Source: Treponema vincentii F0403 (GTDB taxonomy: Bacteria > Spirochaetota > Spirochaetia > Treponematales > Treponemataceae). From it: 64,000 bases of DNA. Of the stretch, positions 51,301 to 60,297 are shown piece after piece. The notes beneath the pieces are model-generated. The model ran no database searches. It was given only the letters and a program-made list of their open reading frames with translations, and was not told the origin of the DNA. Where the stretch lies: positions 1,318,694-1,382,693 of the forward strand of contig NZ_KE332512.1 of NCBI RefSeq assembly GCF_000412995.1, read 5' to 3'. The position numbers and the translations under genes were made by a program. How positions within the stretch are numbered: position 1 is the first letter of the stretch; each line of letters opens with the position of its first letter.

Positions 51301-52389
51301 TTATTCCGCAGCAAACCATTCTAGTTTTGCATCCATCTTCGCTACATTATTTCGATAGTCATTCAGTAAAACAGCCGGAACCTTTATGCTGCCTACCGTT
51401 AAACTCTTGCAATCCCAGAAAGCATTATTAAATTTGCCTTCGCTATATTTGCATTTCAGTGTAACGGATGTAAGTGCTCTGCATTTGAAAAAACAGCTGG
51501 TCATATCCGTAACACCATCGGGGATATTCGGTACTTGCATAAGGCTGGTACAGAACCCAAAGCATCTAGTCATATCCGTAACACTATCCGGGATGTTCGG
51601 CACTTGCTGAAGCTTTGTACAGTCGTAAAAGCAACTGTCCATATCCGTAACTCCGTCGGGGATGTTCGGTGCTTGCATCAGGTTTGCACAGTCTTCAAAG
51701 CAACTGTCCATCTTCCTAACTCCATCAGGAATGCCGGATACGTGTACCAGGCTTGTGCAATTGTAAAAGCAGTTGGCCATATCTGTAAGACCGGCTATTG
51801 CTGTATCGCCGAATGTAAGTGCAACCCGTTTTGTGGGATATTTTTGCAGTGTCTTTCCCAACGGACTTGCTTCGGAAGCACTCCCCAGCAACTTGTCTGC
51901 TGTAAGGCCGGTTACTTTAATGTAATTAATTTCACTTTCGGATGCGGTGTTTTTAAGATAAGAGTCTAACGCATTGTATGCGATTAACTTATATGTGATA
52001 AGCTTAAACGTTACGGTTACCGTTGTATTTGCAGTAACTTTTATCTTCGCAATCGTATTTTCTACCTGTCCGCCTTCCATAAGCGCAGACGAAGGGGTCA
52101 CTGACCACGTATCTACGATATAACTTTGATTGGGCACTGTACTTTGACTGGGTTCTGCCGTAAAGATAACGGTCTTTTCCGTTTCAACTTGTACAGGCGA
52201 GGTAACTGCTTTTCCGTCTATCATGGCAGTAAGTTTTCCGTTCTCACCATTTACGGTAAAGGTTACCGTAAACTTTTCCGCAGATGAGCTCGCGCTTACA
52301 TTCGGGTTGCAGCCTACTACTAAAACAGCAAGCATTACCATTGCACCCCAGCTAAAGAGCCGGTTCATTTTTTTCTTATTACTATTCAT
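51301..52389 (-). CDS. DUF285/BspA-like surface lipoprotein with 23-residue Cys repeats
   Basis: 362 residues. Lipobox LVVGC (Cys27). Residues 40-140 form an Ig-like or beta-sandwich region (VTFTVNGENGKLTAMIDGK). Residues about 205-320 hold at least four units of 23 residues of the type MDSCFYDCTKLQQVPNIPDG, each with a CFxxC pair, followed by a more typical LRR-like end (LTSVTLKCKYSEGKFNNAFWDCKSL). This is the DUF285/BspA leucine-rich class, often surface adhesins in oral spirochaetes and mycoplasmas. A GGAG site precedes the ATG. It lies after flaB copy 2 but has no flagellar role by sequence. Confidence 0.82.
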   Translation of the reverse strand: MNSNKKKMNRLFSWGAMVMLAVLVVGCNPNVSASSSAEKFTVTFTVNGENGKLTAMIDGKAVTSPVQVETEKTVIFTAEPSQSTVPNQSYIVDTWSVTPSSALMEGGQVENTIAKIKVTANTTVTVTFKLITYKLIAYNALDSYLKNTASESEINYIKVTGLTADKLLGSASEASPLGKTLQKYPTKRVALTFGDTAIAGLTDMANCFYNCTSLVHVSGIPDGVRKMDSCFEDCANLMQAPNIPDGVTDMDSCFYDCTKLQQVPNIPDSVTDMTRCFGFCTSLMQVPNIPDGVTDMTSCFFKCRALTSVTLKCKYSEGKFNNAFWDCKSLTVGSIKVPAVLLNDYRNNVAKMDAKLEWFAAE

Positions 52390-52644
52390 AGTACATCTCC
52401 TGATATGTTTTAACCGCAGAGCGGTTTATTTTCCTAAATACTGATGCGTTTACTCTCCGATTCGCACTATCTTAGACCGGACAGTCAGCCAAAATTGGCA
52501 ATACAAAGTGAAAAAGATTGATAATTGTGAATTATTAATTATATCCGCTGTACAACATGAGAAAGCTGAACAGGACAAGGCCTCTTTGCGTTTACCGATG
52601 AGAAAAAATAATTGTATGCATAAAAATATAAAGATTTGTCTAAC

Positions 52645-52724
52645 GAGCTGTGAGCTGTGAGCTGTGAGCTGTGAGCTGTGAGCTGTGAGCTGTGAGCTGT
52701 GAGCTGTGAGCTGTGAGCTGTGAG
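52645..52724. repeat. Heptanucleotide tandem repeat (GAGCTGT)11
   Basis: Eleven perfect copies of GAGCTGT (52645-52721) plus a partial GAG, with no interruption. The unit is not a multiple of three. It lies in the gene-free stretch between the lipoprotein at 51301 and the phosphatase gene at 53392. A low-value ORF on the minus strand runs through it. Confidence 0.97.
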
Positions 52725-52920
52725 GATTGTATTACAGGTTGTGTACGTGTCAAGTCCTGTGTGCATTTTTTGCACTTTTTGGGGAGACTGATGATGCTGT
52801 GATAATCCGATACTTCGGCTCAACATAGGCATTATTATAGGGATAAAAATAAGGAAATGCAATATCTCGCATTTTGAAAACATACACCGCAGTAGATGCG
52901 CCCTATCTTTTTGCCCCCTC

Positions 52921-53327
52921 CGTAAGCCTTTTGAAAAACTTGCTACTGCTTACAACCACCGCCGTCCGGGCTTCTGCTCAATCCCACGGACATCCATATC
53001 CGTTCTGATACGTTGAGGATTGGAATTTGCGTAGCAACGCAGTAGTATTTCCCTCTGCCAACGCTTTTGAAAATAGACGATGCAGGTGCTAGGAGCGTAC
53101 AAAAAACACCCGCAGGCGTACTTGTTGTACGTCGAGGACTGTTTTTTGTGAAGCGACAACGCAGATGCGTCGTATATTTTTGAAAATTCTCTTTCCGTCA
53201 GCCTTTTGAAAATAGACAGTACAGATACAAGGCGCTTAGCAAATTCCAACCGCAGGCGTATCTTTGATACGTTGAGGATTGGAATTTGCGTAGCAACGCA
53301 GTAGATGTGCTGTATATTTTCAAAAGC
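52921..53327. repeat. Three adjacent family 1 repeats (copies G1-G3)
   Basis: G1 (52921 to about 53058) is degraded: it has the left end CGTAAGCCTTTTGAAA, an h3 module (CGGACATCCATATCCG) and half an h4. G2 (53064-53187) has an h4 with arms ACAAAAAACA/TGTTTTTTGT around CGTAC-TTGTT-GTACG. G3 (53202-53327) has arms GCAAATTCCAA/TTGGAATTTGC around CGTATC-TTT-GATACG. Together with the heptamer repeat they explain the gap 52390-53391. Confidence 0.85.
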
Positions 53328-53391
53328 CTTGTTTCTCACACTATTACCATATATACTATGAAAAACAAGGCTTCAATTTTTGGAGGTTTTT

Positions 53392-54498
53392 ATGATTCAC
53401 AAACGTTTTATGCATCTATCGGTTGCATTATTGTTCAGTCTTTCCGTACTGATGTCATGCGCAACGACGGACAAGGCACGTACACAGGAGCCGGTCTATG
53501 AACCGCTGCAGGGAACCGTTTCGTCGGTTGACAAGTACGGAAACTTGACAACGGACATTACCGAAGCGGCGCTGAAAGGAAAAGGCTATGAGCTCGGCGA
53601 CGTATTACTCGCAAAACTCGGGGATAAGACCGTAACGGCGCCCTTTGTTGACACCTATAGCGACGTTAATAGAGGGGATTACCTGATTAGAATTTCACAC
53701 GGATTTACAGCTATCGCGATGAGCTACGATAACTGCAGCGGCAAAACCGGCGCAGTTGAAGGGACTTCGGTAACGCTCTCGCTTTCCAAGAAAGGTGCGT
53801 ATCTACAGGAATACGAAATGCGCCATTTGGTAAAGTCGGAAAAGCGTGAAGATTACGCTTCCGATGCGGTATTTGCAAACTTCCGCGCCATTCAGGCGGG
53901 TTCCATCGCTGCAAACAGACTGTACCGAGGATGCAATCCGGTACTCGACGACGCCCGTGCCCCGTATGCGGCCAAACTTGTCGAAGAAGCCAAAATCGCT
54001 ACCGTTATCAATCTTGCAGACAGCGCCGAAAGCATGGCGGCTCATCTTGCTGCAGCACCTTATTATGAACAGCTGGTAAAAGACGGGCAGGTTATAACCC
54101 TTAATATGGGAATTGACTTTAACGATCCCGCATTTATCGGAAAATTGAAGGACGGGCTGATCTTTATGGGACAGCACGAAGGACCGTTCTACGTTCATTG
54201 CAATGAAGGAAAAGACCGCGCGGGCATGGTTGCCGCCGTACTTGAAGCATTAATGGGTGCGACAGTGCAGCAGGTTTCCGACGATTATATGGTATCGTAC
54301 ATGAACTACTTTAACGTCAAGAAAACCGATGCACGGTATCCGGTAATTGCAAAGATTATTACCGATATGTTCGTAAAAATGAACGGCGGCAAAGCAATTA
54401 CCGACGCCAACTTGAAATCCGTTGCGGAAAACTATCTGACCAAAACCGTCGGACTTACCGCACAGCAAGTAAACACGCTCAAACAAAAACTACAATAA
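53392..54498 (+). CDS. Lipoprotein with SAM-hydroxide-adenosyltransferase-like domain and tyrosine-phosphatase domain
   Basis: 368 residues from the ATG at 53392, 5 bases after GGAGG. Lipobox VLMSC (Cys23). Residues about 38-125 (GTVSSVDKYGNLTTDITEAAL, then GYELGDVLLAKLGD and PFVDTYSDVNRGDYLIRI) resemble the C-terminal barrel of the DUF62 SAM-hydrolase family without its catalytic half. Residues about 160-330 are a dual-specificity-type phosphatase: YRGCNPV, TVINLAD and the P-loop HCNEGKDRAG (C270-x5-R). An exported, lipid-anchored phosphatase could act on host phosphoproteins or phosphoinositides. The fold assignments are by motif only. Confidence 0.78.
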   Translation: MIHKRFMHLSVALLFSLSVLMSCATTDKARTQEPVYEPLQGTVSSVDKYGNLTTDITEAALKGKGYELGDVLLAKLGDKTVTAPFVDTYSDVNRGDYLIRISHGFTAIAMSYDNCSGKTGAVEGTSVTLSLSKKGAYLQEYEMRHLVKSEKREDYASDAVFANFRAIQAGSIAANRLYRGCNPVLDDARAPYAAKLVEEAKIATVINLADSAESMAAHLAAAPYYEQLVKDGQVITLNMGIDFNDPAFIGKLKDGLIFMGQHEGPFYVHCNEGKDRAGMVAAVLEALMGATVQQVSDDYMVSYMNYFNVKKTDARYPVIAKIITDMFVKMNGGKAITDANLKSVAENYLTKTVGLTAQQVNTLKQKLQ

Positions 54499-54552
54499 CG
54501 AAGCGATCTGGGCAACCGCATCGGAAATACTTAAAGCGGTTGCCTTCCTTTT

Positions 54553-54580
54553 GCGCGAAATTTTGAATAAAATTTTGCGC
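54553..54580 (+). terminator. Terminator-like hairpin after the phosphatase gene
   Basis: GCGCGAAATTTT (54553-54564) pairs with AAAATTTTGCGC (54569-54580), one G-T pair, around GAAT. Related to the stem in the ftsK leader at 11521. Confidence 0.5.
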
Positions 54581-54597
54581 AGTTTATCTTAGAAGAA

Positions 54598-54736
54598 GGG
54601 TAAACGCATCAGAGAAATAAAGCAGATTCCGCAGAATATATAGGCAGGACAACCATTTGAGCCGCAACACGGCGAAATTCTGGTTGAACAGCCTATATAT
54701 TCTGCGGGCGTACTGTAAAAGCTGATGCGTTTGCCC
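54598..54736. repeat. Inverted-repeat element with nested stems (family 2)
   Basis: Ends GGGTAAACGCATCAG (54598-54612) and CTGATGCGTTTGCCC (54722-54736) are inverted copies, shared with 11284-11504. Inside, a perfect 17-bp stem (CCGCAGAATATATAGGC, 54629-54645 with 54691-54707) encloses CAACCA/TGGTTG and a GCCG/CGGC tip, giving one long hairpin. Occupies the gap 54499-54752. Confidence 0.82.
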
Positions 54737-54752
54737 TGCGAAATGAGGCTCT

Positions 54753-57548
54753 ATGGATACCGGCGATTTAAATACACACGAACAAACCCGCTCACCGGAA
54801 GGGCACAATATGCCACCTATTCCGGACACCGATACGGCACAAAATGCCGATACGGTGCAGCCGTCTTCTCCGCTCACATCCAAAAAGCGGAAGAAGAGCG
54901 GATTTTTCAAAAAAATCGGCATCCTTCTTCTCGTCCTTATTCTGATTATTCTCCTACCCCTTGCCGGTCTTATCGGATATTCGTTGATAGACCGGACGAA
55001 TCCTGCGCGGCATATTGCAGACGGGTATTACACCGCAGTTACAATTCGCTCCGCAAGCGACACACTGCAAAAGGGACTATACCTCAGCGCCGTCGATTCG
55101 CTGCTTTCTTCCCCCGAAACGGCATCGCTGCAAAGTAATCTCCGTGCGCTGCGCTCAAACACCACGCTGCAATCCGATTGGTTTAAGCGGCTGCTCAACG
55201 TCCCGATTAACATTGCAGTCTATGAGGGCAATAACGCAGCGCTTATTGCAGATATCGGAATCCGTTCCGCCGCCGTCCGGCTGCTTCCTCTCGTTGCTGT
55301 GATTAAACCGGAACTGTTCGATTCGATACCGAATCTTTCGCAAACCGAATTTGACATAAACGGCAAAAGGAAAGCGGGCTTTCTGTTTCAGCTGACATAC
55401 GATCAGAGACTCTATATCTGTTTTTATAAAAACCTCATCATCGCGGCGACTTCGGAAGATTTACTTTATTCGTGTATCGCTGAAAACTCTGAAGCGAGCG
55501 GTAAACGGTTGACTGCACTGCTGCGTTCTTCGAACCGCGGAGCTGTCAGCATCTATGCGGAACCGTCGTATTTTATTTCCGGCATTGCAGCAAAACAGGA
55601 TATCGCCGGCAATATAGTGAGGGAACTCGCCTTTCCCGAGCCGGCGGCGCTTAACGTCAACTTTGATGAAAAAACGGTTTCTTTACACAGTATTATCAAA
55701 TGGGTTTCCGAACGATCCGAAGTGAACGCTATATTGCAGCGCCGCTCTACGCTGCCGTCCATCTTGTCCCGTCTTCCTGAAGGGACAGCCTATTTAACCC
55801 TGCTGAACCTAGGCGACCCTCAATTCCTCTACGAAAACACCCGGTCTTTTTTCTCTCCGGAATTAACTAAGACATTCAATTCTGCGGATAAGAACAGTAA
55901 ATTCTTTTTTAACAAAGACTTAAACCAGCTTGTTTTTGAATGGACGGGTAGTGAACTCGGTGTGTTCGGTCATAAGGATTCTCAAACTCCGGTTTTCTTT
56001 ATTTCGTTAAAAGACGAAGCAAAATGCCGCTATCTGTTTGAAGATTTATTTAACACGATATTTATCGACCGCAGCATTTCGGCCGTAGTCGACGGCAACC
56101 GCATTCCGCGCATTATATTCCCGTCATGGTTATCGGGACTGTTGCGCGCTTTTCATATCGACCTGCCGGAACCGTTTTATATGATACAGGACGGCTATTT
56201 ATATCTTTCCAACAGTGCGGAAGCGCTCGGCGTGTGCAAAAAAGAAACAGATGCAGGTAAATTCATGGTAAAGACCGATGAATGGAAGAAAATTGCAAAA
56301 TCCGTTTCCGCCGAAACCTCTTTTTTAGTGTACTATTCGCTGGATCGGAGCATTCCGTTCTTCTTGGAACAAAACGCATTGCTCAAAACCGCCTTTAAAA
56401 ATTACGGTAAGGGCGTATTATCGCTGCGGTTTGCGGCGGAACGCCAAGTATCTTTGGATTTCTATACGCAGAAAACCGATGCCCGTAAACTGGAAGAAAT
56501 TTCCGCCTTTCCGCGTTCCCTCTCTCAACGCCCGGAAACCGACATCATCTGCGCAAAAACTGCCGCCAATATCCCTTATATTTTTTGGACAAACGGTTCA
56601 AATGTGCATAGCATGAATCTTTTAACCGGAAGCGAAACAACACTTTCACTCGACGGAAAGGCAGGCATTGCCGCCGACATGAAGCAGTCGAAGCTGCAAT
56701 CGCTGTGGGCGGTTTCCGCCCGCGGTTCCATCTACCGAGTAAATGAAAATCTGGAACCTTTTGCAGGATTCCCCGTGCTGACGGCGGAAAAGCTGTTCCC
56801 GGCACCGGTTGCGTTTAACGGCGGCATCGTTGCTCCGCTTTCCTCCGACTCAGGCCTGCTCTTTGCAGGAGCGGCAGACAGCTGGTTTACTTCCGGCATG
56901 ATGAACGCTAAGCTGCGGACAGCTCCCATCGTATTCAAGGACGGCATTGCGGCGCTGCCCCGCTCGTTTGAAAGCAGCTTGTATATGTTCAATAAAGAAG
57001 GGAAGGTAATTGAAGGGTATCCCCTCGAACTTGACGGTATCTTTGCCGCAGCGCCGGTCTTTTTTGAAGAAACAAAGGGAAAGCCCGCCGCCGCCTTTGT
57101 AAGCGAAGACGGCAGATTTTCTATCCGCAGCCTGGCGGAGAATTATGAGGAGCTTGCCGCCTGCGATCTGAATACCGTATGCAAGGCTGACTTGGCGTAT
57201 TCGGCGTCTTTGCGGGCATTTTTCGTCGTTTCTCAGGACGGGCACCTCTTCAAATTCAACACCGCCGGCGCCATAACCGATTCGCTGCCGTTAAAAACAG
57301 GCGCTGCGGATGACTACCGCATCACCCTGCTCGACGTAACCGGCGACGGTAAAGACGAAATATTTGTTTCCGGAGGAGGAAACGCTCTTTACGGGTATAC
57401 CTCCGGCTTTGCACCGCTGGACGGTTTTCCCCTTGCCGGTACGGGCACCTCGTATCTTCTCGACATCGACGGAGATTCGCTACCCGAACTCATTACGCAC
57501 GGTATCGATTCAAAAGTGCATGCGTATAGAGGAGCAGCATTAAGGTAA
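54753..57548 (+). CDS. Large membrane-anchored protein with DUF3352-like and propeller-like parts
   Basis: 931 residues. An N-terminal cytoplasmic, Pro/Asp-rich segment of about 45 residues precedes a basic stretch (KKRKKSGFFKK) and one transmembrane helix (IGILLLVLILIILLPLAGLIGYSL). Residues about 90-590 resemble DUF3352-type periplasmic domains. The last 330 residues have propeller-like repeats (IYRVNENLEPFAGFPVLT; SLYMFNKEGKVIEGYPLELDG; LFKFNTAGAITDSLPL) and calcium-type loops (DVTGDGKDEIFV; DIDGDSLPELI) like FG-GAP/VCBS repeats. It may be a cell-surface or periplasmic sensor or scaffold. The stop overlaps the helicase start (TAATG). Confidence 0.68.
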   Translation: MDTGDLNTHEQTRSPEGHNMPPIPDTDTAQNADTVQPSSPLTSKKRKKSGFFKKIGILLLVLILIILLPLAGLIGYSLIDRTNPARHIADGYYTAVTIRSASDTLQKGLYLSAVDSLLSSPETASLQSNLRALRSNTTLQSDWFKRLLNVPINIAVYEGNNAALIADIGIRSAAVRLLPLVAVIKPELFDSIPNLSQTEFDINGKRKAGFLFQLTYDQRLYICFYKNLIIAATSEDLLYSCIAENSEASGKRLTALLRSSNRGAVSIYAEPSYFISGIAAKQDIAGNIVRELAFPEPAALNVNFDEKTVSLHSIIKWVSERSEVNAILQRRSTLPSILSRLPEGTAYLTLLNLGDPQFLYENTRSFFSPELTKTFNSADKNSKFFFNKDLNQLVFEWTGSELGVFGHKDSQTPVFFISLKDEAKCRYLFEDLFNTIFIDRSISAVVDGNRIPRIIFPSWLSGLLRAFHIDLPEPFYMIQDGYLYLSNSAEALGVCKKETDAGKFMVKTDEWKKIAKSVSAETSFLVYYSLDRSIPFFLEQNALLKTAFKNYGKGVLSLRFAAERQVSLDFYTQKTDARKLEEISAFPRSLSQRPETDIICAKTAANIPYIFWTNGSNVHSMNLLTGSETTLSLDGKAGIAADMKQSKLQSLWAVSARGSIYRVNENLEPFAGFPVLTAEKLFPAPVAFNGGIVAPLSSDSGLLFAGAADSWFTSGMMNAKLRTAPIVFKDGIAALPRSFESSLYMFNKEGKVIEGYPLELDGIFAAAPVFFEETKGKPAAAFVSEDGRFSIRSLAENYEELAACDLNTVCKADLAYSASLRAFFVVSQDGHLFKFNTAGAITDSLPLKTGAADDYRITLLDVTGDGKDEIFVSGGGNALYGYTSGFAPLDGFPLAGTGTSYLLDIDGDSLPELITHGIDSKVHAYRGAALR

Positions 57549-60238
57549 TGATGAAGTATACACAGCTGCCTGTTTATGAACAAAAGGCACGTATTTTAGA
57601 GAGTTTGGAACGACATCAGGTGATTGTTGTCGAAAGCCCGACCGGTTCGGGAAAGACCACCCAGCTGCCGGTTATTTTACATGAAGCGGGCTATACGCAG
57701 ACCGGCATAATCGGCGTTACCCAGCCGCGGCGCATTGCAGCGCTTTCGGTGAGCGAGTTTATTGCGAATCAGCTGCGGGTGCCGCTCGGCGAGCTGGTCG
57801 GGTACAAGATGCGGTTTGAAGATCATACCTCGCCGGATACCAAGATAAAGATTATGACCGACGGTATCCTGCTGCAGGAACTCAAACTTGACCCGTGGCT
57901 CAGTAAATATTCCGTTATAATGGTAGATGAAGCGCATGAGCGGAGTTTAAATATCGATTTTATCCTCGGTCTCCTCAAGCGGATTTTGCAGGAGCGGCAG
58001 GACTTTAAGGTGATTATTTCGTCTGCGACGATTAACACCGATATGTTTTCGATGTATTTTAACGAATGTCCGGTGATTAAAATCGATGCGATGACCTATC
58101 CGGTTACGCTCATCTTTGACCCGCCTGCGCTTACCGCCTCTACGGAAACCCTTGCGGCGGAAACGGCGCTGCTCGATAAAATCGCCGTGATTGTCGGGCG
58201 GATTTTGAGCGAGGGACGCCCCGGAGCAATCCTCGTGTTTCTCCCCGGTGAGCGGGCAATTAAGGACTGTATCGAGCGGCTTTCGCACGAGCCGTGGTTC
58301 CGTAAGCTCTATCCGCTGCCGCTGTACGGCCGCTTGAGCAAGGAAGAACAGGAGCGGGTATTCAAGTCCCCGCCGTTCGGCAAAAAGAAAATCGTCATTG
58401 CGACGAATATCGCAGAAACGTCCATCACCATCAACGACATTGCCGCCGTTATCGATTCGGGCCTCTCGAAGCTCAATTTTTACAACCCCTTTACCTACAC
58501 GTCCAGCCTTGACGAAGCGCCCGTGTCCAAAGCATCGTGCAATCAGCGGCGGGGACGTGCAGGGCGGACGCAGGAGGGTGTATGCTACCGTCTCTATACC
58601 CGCAAGGATTTTGAAACCCGCGTGATGTACACCACGGAAGAAATCTACCGCACCGACCTGTCGGAAGTTGTTATGCGGATGGCGGAACTCGGTATCTACG
58701 ACTTTGCAAACTTCGATTTTATCTCCCCACCCGGCAAAAAAGGTATCATCGGCGCGGTGGATACGCTCAATATGCTCGGGGCGCTTGAAAGCGATAACAG
58801 CCTCAGCAAGATCGGGCAGATGATGTGTCTGTTCCCGCTCAGCCCGCGCCAGTCCCGCATGATTGTGGAAGCGGTGCTGTATTATCCTGAATCGATTGAA
58901 GATGTGCTGATTGCCGCGGGCTTTTTGTCGGCACGCAGCCCATTCCTCTTCCCCGATGGGCAGGAACTTGAAGCGCGGAAAGCCCATGCGGCATTCCGCG
59001 ATCCGCTCGGCGACTTTGTGTCGTTCCTTAAAGTGTACCGGCAGTACATGCAGGCTGAAAACCAAAAGCGTTTTTGCGAACGCTCCTACCTCGACGAGCG
59101 GATTATGGCGGAAATCGCCAATATCAAGGAACAGCTGGAACTGATTGTCTCCGATATGGGCGTGCCGATTCTCTCCGGCGGTAAACCGTCTGATTATCTA
59201 ACGGCAGTTGCCCGCGGTATGATTCAGTTTGTGTGTGCGGCGCAGGGGCGGGATGTGTACCGCAGCCTTACCACTGAAAAGATTTCCATCCATCCGGGTT
59301 CTTGCATGTATAAAGAGCGGCCTTCCTACATCGTTGCAGGAGAAATCGTACACACCTCGCGGATGTACGCTATGTCGGTCTCTCCGCTTTCCAAAGACAT
59401 TGTCGCGCTCGTAGCCCCTGCCCTCCTCGGCAAAAAAGCCGGACAGGAAGCGCGGGCAAAGGCCGGCAAAGGCGAAGGATCGGCCGCAAGTGCAGGCGAG
59501 AAAGGAGCCGGTTCATCGGAAAAACGGCAGGGCGGTGCATCCGGCAAAGTATCCGGCAGCGCAGGGAATGCCGCGGCACTGGGTGCCGCAGCTGCAGCAG
59601 AAAAACAGCCGCAGACGGTATCCATTTGCGGCACACCGTATATCGTACAAAAGATTAAAGGCAAAAAGCAGCTTCTGCTGCCGTGGGAGCAGTTCAGCCG
59701 CACGGTTGAGCAGCTGCGGGCAGAGCGGCAGCGAAAAAGAACGGATGAGCCGGACACAAACACACAAGAGAATATGCCGGACAGCGGCGGTATTATGTAT
59801 GACGGCCGGTTGGAGCAGCTGAAAAACCTGCGGGCAAAGATTACCATCGGCAGCTATGAGCTGCTCGCCGGAGAAAAATTCGGCTTGGTGTTAAGCATTG
59901 CCGAAGCCTTTCCGTTGCAGCCGCTGGAATCGGACACGCCGTTCCCGCGTACCAAGAATTTTACGCTGCCTGAGGATACTGCAGCCCTGTTGGATCAGCT
60001 GCCGCTCATCTTCCGGACGGTAACGGCAAAACAGAAAAGCAAGCAGCTCGGTTTTATCACCCTGTTCAACGACGGGAACGGGACGTTTTGGCTTAAAACG
60101 TCCCGCGGCTTTCATACGGCACTGCACGAAAACCTCGCCTCCCTGCAGCAGCTCATCGACAGCGCGGGTGCAGAACTGAGTGAAGCGCAAACCGCCGCGG
60201 TCAACAGCCTCTACAGCAAAATCGCCAAGCTGATTTAA
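57548..60238 (+). CDS. DEAH-box ATP-dependent RNA helicase (HrpA-like)
   Basis: 896 residues of the DEAH/RHA class. Motif I ESPTGSGKTTQLP, Ia TQPRRIAALSVSE, II VDEAHERS, III ISSATIN, V ATNIAETSIT and VI QRRGRAGRTQEG are all intact, followed by the HA2/OB-fold-type C-terminal region (PGKKGIIGAVDTLNMLGALE, SIHPGSCMYKERPSYIVAGE). An Ala/Gly/Lys-rich low-complexity insert of about 60 residues lies near 627-690. The C-terminal part is shorter than in E. coli HrpA. Role: RNA unwinding, probably in decay or ribosome rescue. The start codon overlaps the upstream stop. Confidence 0.92.
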   Translation: MMKYTQLPVYEQKARILESLERHQVIVVESPTGSGKTTQLPVILHEAGYTQTGIIGVTQPRRIAALSVSEFIANQLRVPLGELVGYKMRFEDHTSPDTKIKIMTDGILLQELKLDPWLSKYSVIMVDEAHERSLNIDFILGLLKRILQERQDFKVIISSATINTDMFSMYFNECPVIKIDAMTYPVTLIFDPPALTASTETLAAETALLDKIAVIVGRILSEGRPGAILVFLPGERAIKDCIERLSHEPWFRKLYPLPLYGRLSKEEQERVFKSPPFGKKKIVIATNIAETSITINDIAAVIDSGLSKLNFYNPFTYTSSLDEAPVSKASCNQRRGRAGRTQEGVCYRLYTRKDFETRVMYTTEEIYRTDLSEVVMRMAELGIYDFANFDFISPPGKKGIIGAVDTLNMLGALESDNSLSKIGQMMCLFPLSPRQSRMIVEAVLYYPESIEDVLIAAGFLSARSPFLFPDGQELEARKAHAAFRDPLGDFVSFLKVYRQYMQAENQKRFCERSYLDERIMAEIANIKEQLELIVSDMGVPILSGGKPSDYLTAVARGMIQFVCAAQGRDVYRSLTTEKISIHPGSCMYKERPSYIVAGEIVHTSRMYAMSVSPLSKDIVALVAPALLGKKAGQEARAKAGKGEGSAASAGEKGAGSSEKRQGGASGKVSGSAGNAAALGAAAAAEKQPQTVSICGTPYIVQKIKGKKQLLLPWEQFSRTVEQLRAERQRKRTDEPDTNTQENMPDSGGIMYDGRLEQLKNLRAKITIGSYELLAGEKFGLVLSIAEAFPLQPLESDTPFPRTKNFTLPEDTAALLDQLPLIFRTVTAKQKSKQLGFITLFNDGNGTFWLKTSRGFHTALHENLASLQQLIDSAGAELSEAQTAAVNSLYSKIAKLI

Positions 60239-60297
60239 TGCTTTTTCCGGTGCAGTTGCCCTAGTTTTTTATTCTTCTCTCGTTTATACTATAGATT

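Noticed and set aside
52539-52883. Minus-strand frame of 114 codons with TAHSSQL repeats
   Set aside because: The repeats are the heptamer array read in three frames in turn; no ribosome site or conserved domain.
53202-53327. Resemblance of the h4 modules to integron attC sites
   Set aside because: The modules have long hairpins with unpaired core bases, but no proper RYYYAAC/GTTRRRY pair at the ends, no cassette genes between them and no integrase here.
57947-59065. Minus-strand frame of 372 codons inside the helicase
   Set aside because: It is antisense to well-conserved helicase motifs, and rich in Arg/His as shadow frames of GC-rich genes often are.
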